A stretch of 64,000 nt of DNA from Aquimarina acroporae (GTDB lineage Bacteria > Bacteroidota > Bacteroidia > Flavobacteriales > Flavobacteriaceae). The DNA is taken from assembly GCF_023195925.1 (NCBI RefSeq), contig NZ_JALPRE010000011.1, forward strand, positions 186,001-250,000. The letters run 5' to 3'. Positions 1 through 9,374 of the stretch are shown here, one piece after another (position 1 is the stretch's first letter; each line of letters begins with the position of its first letter). The translations under genes were made by a program, and so were the position numbers. The notes below the pieces were generated by a model. That model made no database searches and was not told where the DNA came from. It saw nothing but the letters and a program-made list of their open reading frames with translations.

Positions 1-218
1 TTTTTTGAAGAAAGATTAACTTTTAACAGGTCTCCATCTTTTTCAGAAACCAGCACTTCTTCTTCGGTTAAAAAAGCCATACTCCAAGGATGTTTTAGAC
101 TGTCGATAACAATTTCCTTGATCGGATTTAACTTCACATACCTTTCTGTAGGGTTCTTTGTCTTTTTACAGCTTATTGCTGTAATCGCTAAAAGAATAAA
201 AATGTATTTGTTCATCAT
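1..218 (-). CDS. PQQ-dependent sugar dehydrogenase-like lipoprotein (partial)
   Basis: Only the first 72 codons lie in the window; the gene runs off the left edge. The start is one of two adjacent ATG codons at 218 and 215. The N-terminus is a lipoprotein signal (hydrophobic run ending LLAITAISC, lipidated Cys near residue 17). It is followed by a stretch with HPWSMAFL and 'VSEKDGDLLKV'. That pattern, a first propeller blade beginning with a 'P-W-x-x-x-F' motif and an 'E-x-x-G' strand, is typical of soluble glucose/sorbosone dehydrogenase-like beta-propellers, which oxidise aldose sugars in the periplasm using PQQ. The catalytic region is outside the window, so the enzyme call is tentative; another propeller lipoprotein is possible. 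Confidence 0.5.
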   Translation of the reverse strand, partial: MMNKYIFILLAITAISCKKTKNPTERYVKLNPIKEIVIDSLKHPWSMAFLTEEEVLVSEKDGDLLKVNLSSK

Positions 219-317
219 TTTGATTTATTGGTAGTGCAAAATCAAAAAGATGAGATCAAAACTCTTTAAAAAACATGATTTTTAAAACGAATTATACCCC
301 TGTATAGTGAAAAAGAG

Positions 318-1331
318 TTAAGCAACCTTAAACCGGCTCCTGTATTGAGAAGGTGTTTGCTCGGTTTCAGATTTGAAAGCAAGATTAAAAGAAGTTACAT
401 TTCCAAAACCGCAATCATAAGCGATAGTGGCAATTTTTTCATCGATATATTTGGGATCTGCCAACAATAATTTAGCTTTTTCAATGCGATAATGGTTGAT
501 GAATTCTGAAAAATTCTTTCCTTCATTTTCATTAATTACCTGAGACAATTCTCGTGGTGTAATACCTAATTTTTCTGCAATACTTTTAAGTGAAGTGGTA
601 TTCTCTAGATATAATTCATTTTCTTCTAGTAGGTTTTTCACTTGAAGAAGTAATTTTTTTGACGCAGACCGGTCAATGGTTGAGTTGCTGTACTTTTCTA
701 AGGCAAAAACATGTCGTTTCAACAATAAATAAGAAAACAAATACATCAAAAATGAAAATGAGATAGCTCCCAAAATATAGAAAGGTATAAATCCGAGAAG
801 AATCCCAACATAAAGACCCCATGTAATAGTTGCGCCAATCACAATATTACGATACCACCTTTGTAATTGTAGACTTATTTCACTTCTTGTTCTTGATAAA
901 TAGCTCCAGCATATCCCTAGATACACTCCAAAATGTACAAATACCAAAACATATGCGACATATGAGGGAATATCCCCTCTATTGGGAATAATTGGACTTA
1001 ACAACACAAATAACCCAAACGGAATTAGATGTAGATAGTGTTTCTTCGAAAACTGCTGTTTCTTTTCAAAAAGTGCTTTACCATAAAACCATAAAAAAGG
1101 TCCTACCACCAAAATAGCCGAAATCCCCAAGTTTCGTATTCTAGGGTCTACCTCGATATAGTGATGAAAAATCGACTTTCCTATTCTAATCGTTAGCCCT
1201 AATAAAACTATTGCCAAAAACTGATTCGCTCTTCTATTTCCCTTTTTTAACGTAAAAAGATATATACAAAGAAATAATGCCTGAATTACTCCCAGACAAC
1301 TAAGCACTAATATAAATCCCTCTTGTAGCAT
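318..1331 (-). CDS. AraC-family regulator with multi-TM N-terminal sensor
   Basis: A 337-residue protein in two parts. Residues about 5-205 hold roughly six or seven hydrophobic helices. Residues about 235-335 form an AraC/XylS DNA-binding domain with two helix-turn-helix units ('SIAEKLGITPRELSQVIN' and 'IATIAYDCGFGNVTSFNLAFK') and the family ending 'TPSQYR'. Membrane-embedded AraC regulators of this kind are common in Bacteroidetes and are thought to link a membrane signal directly to transcription. The gene is divergent from the Asp-box exoprotein at 1458 across about 126 bp, so that gene is a reasonable target, but this is inference. The ligand is unknown. A second protein of the same architecture lies at 44398-45531. 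Confidence 0.85.
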   Translation of the reverse strand: MLQEGFILVLSCLGVIQALFLCIYLFTLKKGNRRANQFLAIVLLGLTIRIGKSIFHHYIEVDPRIRNLGISAILVVGPFLWFYGKALFEKKQQFSKKHYLHLIPFGLFVLLSPIIPNRGDIPSYVAYVLVFVHFGVYLGICWSYLSRTRSEISLQLQRWYRNIVIGATITWGLYVGILLGFIPFYILGAISFSFLMYLFSYLLLKRHVFALEKYSNSTIDRSASKKLLLQVKNLLEENELYLENTTSLKSIAEKLGITPRELSQVINENEGKNFSEFINHYRIEKAKLLLADPKYIDEKIATIAYDCGFGNVTSFNLAFKSETEQTPSQYRSRFKVA

Positions 1332-1457
1332 GCCCCAAAAATAGTAATGATTTTATGGTATTCAAGGTTAAAGTTACGTGAAAATCTTTCTGAATAATTT
1401 TTTATTCCAGACTTTAGTGTCCCATCAATTCTACCTTAGAAAACTAAGAAGTATACT

Positions 1458-4400
1458 ATGGTAGTTAAATTCAAAAACTCAACACACATGCATTCACACA
1501 TCTCTAAAGTAACATTCTTACTTTTCCTCTCTTTTGCAAGTATTTTTTCTGTACAATCTCAAACGTATAACCCCGAACTATATGACGCTCTAGAATATAG
1601 ACTTGTAGGTCCATTTCGAGGAGGTCGTAGTGCAGCTGTTACTGGTGTACCGGGCAAACCCAACCTGTTTTATTTTGGTGCCACCGGAGGTGGAGTATGG
1701 AAAACCACCGATGGAGGAAGAACCTGGGAAAATATCTCAGACGGTTATTTTGGAGGTTCGATAGGATCTGTAGCTGTTGCCAAAAGTGATCCTAATGTTA
1801 TTTATGTTGGCGGAGGAGAAAAAACACTTCGTGGAAACGTATCTTCTGGATATGGTGTCTGGAAAAGTGTCGATGCCGGAAAAACATGGGTGAAATCTGG
1901 ACTTCCCAAAAGTAGACATATCCCAAGAATTGCTATTCACCCTACCAACCCAGATATAGTTTATGCTGGAGTATTGGGAAACATTTATAAACCTACTGCA
2001 GATCGCGGGGTATATAAAAGTACCGATGGTGGTAAAACATGGAACAAAGTACTATTTGCTAACGATGATTCCGGGGCTGTAGATTTAACGCTAGACCCAA
2101 ACAACCCTAGAATTTTGTATGCTTCTACCTGGAATGCACGAAGAACTCCATATAGCCTTAGTTCTGGTGGTGATGGTTCTGCGCTTTGGAAAAGTACTGA
2201 TAGTGGTAAAACATGGAAAGAAATTTCAAAAAACAAAGGATTTGCCAAAGATACCCTTGGAATTATTGGTGTTACCGTTTCTCCTGTAAACAGTGATAGG
2301 GTTTGGGCTATTGTAGAAAACAAAGAAAAAGGAGGTGTTTACCGCAGTGATGATGGCGGAGAAACCTGGAACCAATTAAATAGTGATCGTAGCTTACGAC
2401 AACGTGCATGGTACTACTCTCGAATTTATGCAGATTCTAAAGATATAGATGTAGTATATGTTGTAAACGTATCGTATCATAAAAGTAAAGACGGAGGAAA
2501 AAACTTTAGCAGTTTTAGAGCCCCACATGGGGATCACCATGATTTATGGATAGCACCCGAAAACCCAAAACGTATGATTATTGGAGATGATGGTGGTGCT
2601 CAAATAACTTATGACGGTGGCGAAACCTGGAGCACATATCACAACCAACCTACATCTCAGTTTTACCGAGTAACTACAGATAATAGTTTCCCGTATCGAA
2701 TATATGTTGCACAACAAGACAATTCGACACTTAGAATAAACCATAGAAGTAGCGGAAGTTCTATTTCTGAAGATGATTGGGAAGCTACTGCTGGTGGTGA
2801 ATCTGCTCATATTGCTGTTGACCCAAAAAACAATGATATTGTTTATGGTGGTAGTTATGACGGCTTCTTGACTCGCGTAAATCACAAAACAGAAACTGTA
2901 CGATCAATAAGTGTATGGCCAGATAACCCAATGGGGCACGGTGCCGAAGATATGAAATACCGTTTTCAATGGAATTTCCCAATACTTTTCTCAAAGCATA
3001 ATCCTAATAGATTATATACCTTCTCTAATCATGTGCATGTCACCGAAAATGAAGGACAAAGCTGGGATGTGATAAGTCCTGATCTAACCAGAAACGATCC
3101 TGAAAAATTAAAATCATCGGGGGGTCCTATCACACAGGATAATACATCGGTAGAGTACTACTGTACTATTTTTGCCGCGGCAGAAAGCCCTTTAAAAGAA
3201 GGACTACTTTGGGTAGGTAGTGATGATGGTTTGGTGCATGTAAGTCAGGATGGAGGAAAAAACTGGAACAATGTAACGCCCAAAGGAATGCCAGAATGGA
3301 TGATGATCAATAGTATAGAGCCTAGTGCTTTTGACGCCGGTACTTGTTATATCGCAGGAACAAAATATAAGTCTGGTGATTTTGCACCGTACCTATATAA
3401 AACAACAAATTATGGTCAATCTTGGACCAAAATTACTACGGGAATCGCTCCAGAGCACTTTACACGAGTTCTACGCGAAGATCCTAAGCGCAAGGGATTA
3501 TTATATGCAGGTACAGAAACAGGTATGTACATCTCATTTAACGATGGTGCAACCTGGCAGTCTTTTCAGCTTAATTTACCAATTGTACCTATAACCGATC
3601 TTACCATTAAAGAAAATAATCTGGTCGTTGCAACTCAGGGTAGAAGCCTTTGGATTATCGATGACCTAACCGTTTTACACCAATTAAACGATCAGATAAA
3701 AACTCAAAAGCATGTGCTATATCAACCTAAAGATGCTTACAGAATGGGTGGTCGTAGTATAAAAGGTTCTAAAACTCAGGGCACCAATCATCCAAGTGGA
3801 GTGATTACTTACTTTTACTTGAAAAATTATGATAAAGCAAAAGATACTATAGCACTCACCTATTTTAATGCTAAAAATGATACCCTAAAATCATATAGTA
3901 CACATTCAAAAGAAAAAAGAGACTTGTTGAAAGATTTGAAAAAAGGTGGAAATCAGTTTAGCTGGAACATGCGAGGAGATGGTGCAGAAAGATTAAAAGG
4001 AATGATTTTATGGTGGGCAAACCTAAATGGTCCAAAAGCAGTTCCTGGCAACTACAAGGTAAGTCTTAGTGTAAATGGAAAAGAAGCTTCAAGACAAACA
4101 TTTAAAATAGTAGCTGATCCTAGAGCAGAGGCTTCTACTCAAGATATGCAAAATCAATTCGACTTTATAACCAGTGTAAACGAAACGGTTGACAAAGCTC
4201 ATAAATCCATTAAAAAAATAAGAAAAATCAATGCACAGCTTAAATCTTTTGCTACGCAATATAAAGAGGAGGAAAAAACCAAAGATTTGGTAAAGAAAGC
4301 AAAAGACCTTCAAAAGAAGTTTGGAGACATCGAAAAGGCATTGTACCAAACCAAAAACAGAAGTAATCAAGACCCATTAAACTTTCCAATAAAACTTACC

Positions 4401-4598
4401 AATAAGTTAGGGCATTTAAACTCTTTGGTGGGCATGGGAGACTTTGGACCTACGGCACAGGATATTGCTGTTAAGAATGAATTAACCAAAAAGATTGAAG
4501 AGCAATTGGTCGCTTTTGATAAATTAATTTCAGAAGAAATTGAGAGCTTTAATAACGAATTCAATACCTTGCAGCTTAATTATCTTTTTGTAGAATAA
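1458..4598 (+). CDS. Secreted Asp-box/VPS10-like beta-propeller protein
   Basis: A protein of 1046 residues with an N-terminal signal peptide (hydrophobic core FLLFLSFASIFSV, likely cleavage near 'VQSQ'). An in-frame ATG at 1488 (MHSHISK) gives a shorter and equally good signal peptide. At least five Asp-box repeats of the sialidase/VPS10 type are visible, for example WKTTDGGRTW at about residue 81, then YKSTDGGKTW, WKSTDSGKTW and YRSDDGGETW. Further copies follow to about residue 600. The last 150 residues are Lys/Glu-rich and look helical. Such proteins are usually annotated as glycosyl hydrolase (BNR-repeat) or sortilin-like; no catalytic residues can be assigned, so activity is unknown. 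HemJ follows after 3 bp. Confidence 0.8.
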   Translation: MVVKFKNSTHMHSHISKVTFLLFLSFASIFSVQSQTYNPELYDALEYRLVGPFRGGRSAAVTGVPGKPNLFYFGATGGGVWKTTDGGRTWENISDGYFGGSIGSVAVAKSDPNVIYVGGGEKTLRGNVSSGYGVWKSVDAGKTWVKSGLPKSRHIPRIAIHPTNPDIVYAGVLGNIYKPTADRGVYKSTDGGKTWNKVLFANDDSGAVDLTLDPNNPRILYASTWNARRTPYSLSSGGDGSALWKSTDSGKTWKEISKNKGFAKDTLGIIGVTVSPVNSDRVWAIVENKEKGGVYRSDDGGETWNQLNSDRSLRQRAWYYSRIYADSKDIDVVYVVNVSYHKSKDGGKNFSSFRAPHGDHHDLWIAPENPKRMIIGDDGGAQITYDGGETWSTYHNQPTSQFYRVTTDNSFPYRIYVAQQDNSTLRINHRSSGSSISEDDWEATAGGESAHIAVDPKNNDIVYGGSYDGFLTRVNHKTETVRSISVWPDNPMGHGAEDMKYRFQWNFPILFSKHNPNRLYTFSNHVHVTENEGQSWDVISPDLTRNDPEKLKSSGGPITQDNTSVEYYCTIFAAAESPLKEGLLWVGSDDGLVHVSQDGGKNWNNVTPKGMPEWMMINSIEPSAFDAGTCYIAGTKYKSGDFAPYLYKTTNYGQSWTKITTGIAPEHFTRVLREDPKRKGLLYAGTETGMYISFNDGATWQSFQLNLPIVPITDLTIKENNLVVATQGRSLWIIDDLTVLHQLNDQIKTQKHVLYQPKDAYRMGGRSIKGSKTQGTNHPSGVITYFYLKNYDKAKDTIALTYFNAKNDTLKSYSTHSKEKRDLLKDLKKGGNQFSWNMRGDGAERLKGMILWWANLNGPKAVPGNYKVSLSVNGKEASRQTFKIVADPRAEASTQDMQNQFDFITSVNETVDKAHKSIKKIRKINAQLKSFATQYKEEEKTKDLVKKAKDLQKKFGDIEKALYQTKNRSNQDPLNFPIKLTNKLGHLNSLVGMGDFGPTAQDIAVKNELTKKIEEQLVAFDKLISEEIESFNNEFNTLQLNYLFVE

Positions 4599-4601
4599 TA
4601 C

Positions 4602-5153
4602 ATGCTAGAATATTATAACTATATAAAATCCCTGCATCTCATCTTTGTAATCACATGGTTTGCAGGGTTATTTTATATCCCTAGGTTATTTGTATATCAG
4701 ATCGAAGCATCTCAAAAGCCATCTCCAGACAGAGAGATTTTGGGACAACAACTTAAACTCATGGCCAAGCGGCTTTGGTTCATTATCTCTTGGCCTTCGG
4801 CAATATTGGCCACCTTATTTGCTATTTGGCTATTGATTTTAATGCCAGCCTGGTTACAACAACCTTGGATGCATGTAAAACTAGGTTTTGTGATATTGCT
4901 TTTTGCATATCACCTAAAATGTCATCAGATATATAAACAACTTCAAAACGATGTTATTAAATGGTCGTCTAACCAAATGCGAATATGGAACGAAGGGTCT
5001 ACCATTATCCTTTTTTCTGTGATTTTTTTGGTGATTGTAAAAGATGCCGTGAATTGGGTATATGGCGTTATTGGTATTGTACTTCTTTCGGTACTGTTAA
5101 TGCTTGGAATACGATTATACAAAAGAATTCGAGATAAAAACCCAAATGCTTAG
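4602..5153 (+). CDS. hemJ: Protoporphyrinogen IX oxidase HemJ (CopD/UPF0093 family)
   Basis: A 183-residue integral membrane protein with about four or five transmembrane helices. It shows the HemJ hallmarks: a conserved His in helix 1 (H12 in 'SLHLIFVITWFAGLFY'), the 'ARLF/IPRLFVY' segment, 'KLMAKRLW', a Lys in 'HVKLGFV' and the C-terminal 'RIWNE' motif. HemJ oxidises protoporphyrinogen IX to protoporphyrin IX in the penultimate stage of haem synthesis, in the inner membrane. Length fits the family. It starts 3 bp after the Asp-box gene and is followed by a GNAT gene 5 bp later, so the three are probably cotranscribed, although no functional link is obvious. Confidence 0.85.
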   Translation: MLEYYNYIKSLHLIFVITWFAGLFYIPRLFVYQIEASQKPSPDREILGQQLKLMAKRLWFIISWPSAILATLFAIWLLILMPAWLQQPWMHVKLGFVILLFAYHLKCHQIYKQLQNDVIKWSSNQMRIWNEGSTIILFSVIFLVIVKDAVNWVYGVIGIVLLSVLLMLGIRLYKRIRDKNPNA

Positions 5154-5158
5154 GAGTT

Positions 5159-5713
5159 TTGAATTTTATTCCCAAGACATATCAAACCAAGTCTAATCAT
5201 CCGCTTATCATTCGAGAAGCAATTCCTGAGGATGCCGACCAGTTGCTCAAACTTAAACTGGAGTACCTCAAGGATACCGAAACCATTCCCTTATTCGATT
5301 ATGAGTACTCCAATAACATTACTGAAGAATATCAATTGATTAAAAAGTACCAAAAAGAATCTAATAGTATTCTTTTGGTCGCAGAAAATGAGGGAAATCT
5401 GGTTGGAAACATTGATCTCACCGGAAGCCGACGAAAAAAATTACAGCATACGGGTATGATTGGAATGGGAATTCACACCCAATGGCAAAATCAGGGTGTT
5501 GGCACTCATCTCATTCAAAATGTACTAGATTGGGCTGGCAATAATGATTTCATTTCGTTAATTTGGTTAGAAGTATATGCCACCAACCAGGCAGGTATTG
5601 CATTATATCAAAAAATGGGATTTAAAGAAGTCGGGCGCATCGATGCTTTTTTTCATGAAAACGAAAAATTTATCGATAAAATTACCATGATTAAGCATCT
5701 CACACAAGACTGA
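5159..5713 (+). CDS. GNAT N-acetyltransferase
   Basis: A 184-residue member of the Gcn5-related acetyltransferase family. The acetyl-CoA binding motif A is visible as 'MGIHTQWQNQGVGTHLIQ' (Q/R-x-x-G-x-G/A pattern), followed by 'LEVYATNQAGIALYQKMGF', the usual GNAT end motif. The N-terminal 'LIIREAIPEDADQLLKL' strand-helix is also typical. The substrate cannot be read from sequence; relatives include ribosomal-protein and small-amine acetyltransferases. No ATG precedes the conserved fold in this frame: the first in-frame start is TTG at 5159, a few bases after an AGGAG, so a TTG start is likely. Confidence 0.8.
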   Translation: MNFIPKTYQTKSNHPLIIREAIPEDADQLLKLKLEYLKDTETIPLFDYEYSNNITEEYQLIKKYQKESNSILLVAENEGNLVGNIDLTGSRRKKLQHTGMIGMGIHTQWQNQGVGTHLIQNVLDWAGNNDFISLIWLEVYATNQAGIALYQKMGFKEVGRIDAFFHENEKFIDKITMIKHLTQD

Positions 5714-5787
5714 AAGTTACTCGGGTTGTTTTAGATGGCAAACTACTCACTTTTCCGTATCTTCGTGCCACTTTATAGCACAATTAT

Positions 5788-6648
5788 ATGATTAAATCTA
5801 TGACAGGCTTTGGGAAGTCTATCCTTCAGCTACCCACCAAAAAAGTAACCCTAGAGGTTAAATCGCTCAACAGCAAGAATTTAGACCTTAACGCTAGAAT
5901 TCCTTCGCAGTACCGGGAAAAGGAATTACAAATGCGAAATACCATTGCCAAATCTTTGGTTAGAGGGAAAGTAGATTTTGGATTATATGTCGAAATTACT
6001 GCCGAAGAAACATCTACAAAAATAAATGAAGGTGTAGTTCAGGATTACATCAAACAATTGCAAACGATAGATAGCAGTGGAGACTTAACCGAGTACATGA
6101 AAATGGCAGTGCGTATGCCAGACGCTCTCAAAACTGTTCGTGAAGAAATTAATGATGAAGAATTTAAAGCTATAAATGGAGCGCTTCAAAATGCATTAAA
6201 AGAAATAGATGCTTATCGTACTGATGAAGGTCTTGCCCTTGAAAAAGATTTTAATATTCGTATCAAAAATATTGGAGAATTATTGGAGAAGGTCATCGAA
6301 ATGGACCCAGAACGTATTGAAGCTGTTCGTGAACGATTACAAAAGGCAGTATCAGACCTTAAAGAAGAAGTAGATGAAAATCGTTTTGAGCAGGAGCTTA
6401 TTTACTACCTTGAAAAGTTTGATATTACCGAAGAAAAAGTACGACTTGCCAATCATGTGAAGTACTTTACAACAACCTTGGCCACTCCCGATTCGAATGG
6501 TAAAAAACTTGGATTTATTTCACAGGAAATAGGTAGAGAAATTAACACCATTGGTAGTAAATCTAATTATGCTCCTATGCAGCAGCTAGTGGTACAAATG
6601 AAAGATGAACTAGAAAAAATTAAGGAACAATTACTAAATGTATTGTAA
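5788..6648 (+). CDS. yicC: YicC-family endoribonuclease
   Basis: A 286-residue protein beginning 'MIKSMTGFGKS', the invariant YicC N-terminus, and ending 'IKEQLLNVL' after the conserved 'QEIGREINTIGSKSN' block. YicC-type proteins are reported to be endoribonucleases acting on RNA in the cytoplasm. Length matches the family (about 290). A TATCTTCG sequence at 5758-5765 is one mismatch from the Bacteroidetes -7 consensus TAnnTTTG and may be its promoter. The stop codon is immediately followed by the gmk start with no spacing; yicC-gmk adjacency is widely conserved. Confidence 0.9.
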   Translation: MIKSMTGFGKSILQLPTKKVTLEVKSLNSKNLDLNARIPSQYREKELQMRNTIAKSLVRGKVDFGLYVEITAEETSTKINEGVVQDYIKQLQTIDSSGDLTEYMKMAVRMPDALKTVREEINDEEFKAINGALQNALKEIDAYRTDEGLALEKDFNIRIKNIGELLEKVIEMDPERIEAVRERLQKAVSDLKEEVDENRFEQELIYYLEKFDITEEKVRLANHVKYFTTTLATPDSNGKKLGFISQEIGREINTIGSKSNYAPMQQLVVQMKDELEKIKEQLLNVL

Positions 6649-7221
6649 ATGAAGCAAGGTAAGCTAATTGTGCTTTCTGCACCTTCAGGTAGTGGAAAAA
6701 CAACTTTGGTAAAATATTTACTTAATAAAGAAGAGCTCAATTTGGGCTTTTCAATTTCTGCTGCATCAAGAGAACCTAGAGGCGCAGAAGTTCATGGTAA
6801 AGATTATTACTTTTTGTCATTAAGAGAGTTCAAAGATAAAATCAAGGCAGACGAATTTTTGGAGTGGGAAGAAGTCTATAGAGATAACTTTTACGGAACC
6901 CTAAAAACCGAAGTACAACGACTTTGGGATAACGGGAAACATGTTATTTTTGATATAGATGTTGTTGGTGGGCTCGATATTAAACGTATTTATCCCGATC
7001 ATACTTTAGCCATTTTTGTAAAACCTCCAAGTATTGAGGAGCTTAAAATTCGATTAAAAAAGCGCAAAACTGAATCTGAAGATAAAATCAATATGCGAGT
7101 TGCCAAAGCTTCTACAGAAATGGCAACAGCCCCTCAATTTGATGCCATAGTCACCAATGATGACTTAGAAAAAGCAAAGGCAGAAGTTTATCAATTGGTA
7201 AAGAAATTTCTTTTAGGGTAA
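6649..7221 (+). CDS. gmk: Guanylate kinase
   Basis: A 190-residue cytoplasmic kinase that phosphorylates GMP to GDP with ATP. The P-loop SAPSGSGKTT is at residues 9-18. GMP-binding residues are in 'SREPRGAEVHGKDYYFLS' and 'EWEEVYRDNFYGT', and the lid/Arg segment is 'IRLKKRKTESEDKINMR'. Length matches the family. Its ATG directly abuts the yicC stop and nadD follows after 12 bp, giving a three-gene unit of nucleotide and cofactor metabolism. Confidence 0.96.
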   Translation: MKQGKLIVLSAPSGSGKTTLVKYLLNKEELNLGFSISAASREPRGAEVHGKDYYFLSLREFKDKIKADEFLEWEEVYRDNFYGTLKTEVQRLWDNGKHVIFDIDVVGGLDIKRIYPDHTLAIFVKPPSIEELKIRLKKRKTESEDKINMRVAKASTEMATAPQFDAIVTNDDLEKAKAEVYQLVKKFLLG

Positions 7222-7233
7222 AGAGTTAGAGCA

Positions 7234-7818
7234 ATGAAAGCTATTGGATTATATTTTGGGACTTTCAATCCTATTCATGTAGGTCATTTGGCTATTGCCA
7301 ATCACATGGCAGAGTTTTCAGATCTCGATGAAATTTGGATGGTAGTAACCCCTCATAACCCATTTAAAAAGAAAAGTTCTTTGTTAGATAACCATCATCG
7401 CTATGAAATGGTATATCGAGCTACAGAATCTTATGCCAAATTAAAGCCCAGCGATATAGAGTTTAAATTGCCACAACCAAATTATACGGTTCATACCCTG
7501 GCTCATTTACAAGAACTACATCCTGAGTATACGTTTCATTTAATTATGGGAGAGGATAACTTAAAAAGCTTTCACAAATGGAAAAACTATGAGGTTATTT
7601 TAGAAAACCATCAAATTTATGTCTATCCCCGTATTTCTGAAGGCATAATAGAGCATCAATTTGAGGATCACCCAAAAATACATAGAATTGGAGCTCCTAT
7701 TATGGAAATCTCCTCGACGTTTATTCGAAACAGTATTTCTGAAGGAAAAAATGTGAAGCCATTACTTGCTAAAGAAGTTTGGGAATATATTGATGAAATG
7801 AGCTTCTACAAAAAGTAA
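7234..7818 (+). CDS. nadD: Nicotinate-nucleotide adenylyltransferase
   Basis: A 194-residue nucleotidyltransferase that makes deamido-NAD+ from nicotinate mononucleotide and ATP. The family motif GTFNPIHVGHL (residues 9-19, with the HxGH element) and the C-terminal ISSTFIR motif are present. 'TPHNPFKKK' and 'MGEDNLKSFHKWKNY' correspond to the substrate-binding segments. Third gene of the yicC-gmk-nadD run. It converges with the membrane protein gene at 7828, with only 9 bp between stop codons and no clear hairpin. Confidence 0.94.
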   Translation: MKAIGLYFGTFNPIHVGHLAIANHMAEFSDLDEIWMVVTPHNPFKKKSSLLDNHHRYEMVYRATESYAKLKPSDIEFKLPQPNYTVHTLAHLQELHPEYTFHLIMGEDNLKSFHKWKNYEVILENHQIYVYPRISEGIIEHQFEDHPKIHRIGAPIMEISSTFIRNSISEGKNVKPLLAKEVWEYIDEMSFYKK

Positions 7819-7827
7819 AATACACTA

Positions 7828-8451
7828 TTAAAATTCGTTATAATCTGTCTGAAAAGCTTCTTTTACTCTTTTTATTAATCTGTGCATTCTGTCACTGCCT
7901 CCTGCAATGATACCGGCAGTCAAAATAATATCGATGCTTTGTATAATTGTAGATTGAATTTCGGATAAATTATCTCTAGTTTCATTAAATAATATTCCTG
8001 ACATTAACCGAAAACCAGAAAACGAAAGAATTAATCCAATAATATAGGCAATAACAATTGTTCTTTGTTTACGTTTCATTCCCTCTTTGGTAAGTGTATT
8101 TTCAAGATCTTTTTTTTCCTGCATCATCTCAACCACTTCTTCCTCTTCTGCATCTAAAATTCCAGCTTCCTCGCTCACAGGAATACTCATAATCTCTAGC
8201 TGAGCATCGATCTCTTCAATTCGGTCTTTACACTCTTTCTTTAATCTTTGCCTGGGATCATGCACAAAAATCTCTATAAATTGTTCTACGACAAACATGA
8301 TTACCGAGGTATATCCTAAAACAGCAACTACATTTCCTGGAGTAAGATGTGATAAATCTATGGCCGGTAACTGATCTTCAAGCAGAATAAATCCAACTGC
8401 TGCAAATACCATTAAAATAATAGCTATCGGATTTTTATATAATGCTTTCAT
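7828..8451 (-). CDS. Conserved membrane protein, four TM helices, unknown function
   Basis: A 207-residue protein with four predicted transmembrane segments: about 8-27, 40-62, 130-152 and 172-190. Between the second and third lies a charged, probably coiled-coil region (about 70-125) rich in Glu and Lys, with 'DAEEEEVVEMMQEKKDLENTL'-like composition. The last helix has Gly-rich 'TAGIIAGGSDRMHRLIKRV'. I do not recognise a named family. It stands alone on its strand, converging with nadD. An AT-rich 127 bp gap separates it from the upstream crotonase gene. Confidence 0.65.
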   Translation of the reverse strand: MKALYKNPIAIILMVFAAVGFILLEDQLPAIDLSHLTPGNVVAVLGYTSVIMFVVEQFIEIFVHDPRQRLKKECKDRIEEIDAQLEIMSIPVSEEAGILDAEEEEVVEMMQEKKDLENTLTKEGMKRKQRTIVIAYIIGLILSFSGFRLMSGILFNETRDNLSEIQSTIIQSIDIILTAGIIAGGSDRMHRLIKRVKEAFQTDYNEF

Positions 8452-8525
8452 GATTTAGGATTTAAAAGTAATATGATAAAAGTACAAAAAACTAAGTTTG
8501 ATAAAAATCACCTCATAAAATTATA

Positions 8526-8556
8526 AAAGCCTCATAGACAAGAATACCATGAGGCC
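8526..8556 (-). terminator. Weak stem-loop after enoyl-CoA hydratase gene
   Basis: On the minus strand GCCTCAT pairs with ATGAGGC across a 13-nt loop and is followed by TTTTATAATTTT. Position, just downstream of the crotonase stop, fits a terminator. The 7-bp stem is modest, so strength is uncertain. Confidence 0.45.
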
Positions 8557-8578
8557 TTTAAACATATAATTTTATTCT

Positions 8579-9358
8579 TTATTTACCAGGAAATTCTGCT
8601 TTTCTCTTTTCTAAAAAAGCGGTGGTCCCTTCCTTAAAATCTTCGGTCCCAAAACAATTACCGAACTGCTCTATTTCAACCTTAAACCCATTTATTCCAT
8701 CTTCATAAGCTGAATTCACAGATTTAATTGCAGCTGCTATTGCTACCGAAGAATTTCTCATAATTTTTCCAGCTAATTTTTCGGCTAGCGGTAGTAATTC
8801 TTCTTGAGTAGTAACATGATTTACCAGTCCGTATTGCTGTGCTTGGTTCGCATCAATCATACCTGCAGTCATGATCATTTCCATAGCCCTACCCTTACCT
8901 ACTAACTGGGGTAAACGCTGCGTTCCTCCATACCCTGGTATAACTCCCAAAGATACTTCGGGTAATCCCATTTTTGCATTATCGCTTGCCACTCTAAAAT
9001 GAGCGGCCATCGCTAATTCTAAACCTCCACCAAGAGCAAAACCATTAACGGCTGCAATAACTGGCGTAGAAAGATTCGCTACAAAGTCAAATAACAATTC
9101 TTGTCCTTTTTGTGCAAGGTTTCCTCCTTCGGCAACAGAAAAATCGGCAAATTCACTAATATCTGCACCAGCTACAAAAGCTTTTTCACCACTTCCTGTG
9201 ACAATAATGACTTTTGTTTCTGCATCTAGATCTGCTACTCTAAAAGCCGCATGAAGTTCTTGAATAGTTTCTTTATTTAAAGCATTAAGCTTTGATGGCC
9301 TATTAATGGTTATTCTTGTAATACCATTATTTTGAGCCGTTAGAATATTTGTATACAT
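8579..9358 (-). CDS. Enoyl-CoA hydratase / crotonase family
   Basis: A 259-residue crotonase-fold enzyme. The oxyanion-hole segments 'FVAGADISEF' and 'FALGGGLELAMA' are intact. Both catalytic glutamates of the hydratase type are present, one in 'GGLELAM' and one in 'LPEVSLGVIPGYGG'. This supports hydration of 2-enoyl-CoA in fatty-acid or amino-acid catabolism in the cytosol. The 'PGYGGTQRLPQLVG' motif is typical of short-chain enoyl-CoA hydratases (crotonase/PaaF type). The start ATG at 9358 follows the histidine kinase stop by 16 bp, so the two genes probably share a transcript. Confidence 0.9.
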   Translation of the reverse strand: MYTNILTAQNNGITRITINRPSKLNALNKETIQELHAAFRVADLDAETKVIIVTGSGEKAFVAGADISEFADFSVAEGGNLAQKGQELLFDFVANLSTPVIAAVNGFALGGGLELAMAAHFRVASDNAKMGLPEVSLGVIPGYGGTQRLPQLVGKGRAMEMIMTAGMIDANQAQQYGLVNHVTTQEELLPLAEKLAGKIMRNSSVAIAAAIKSVNSAYEDGINGFKVEIEQFGNCFGTEDFKEGTTAFLEKRKAEFPGK

Positions 9359-9374
9359 GAGTTAGTTTTGAGTT

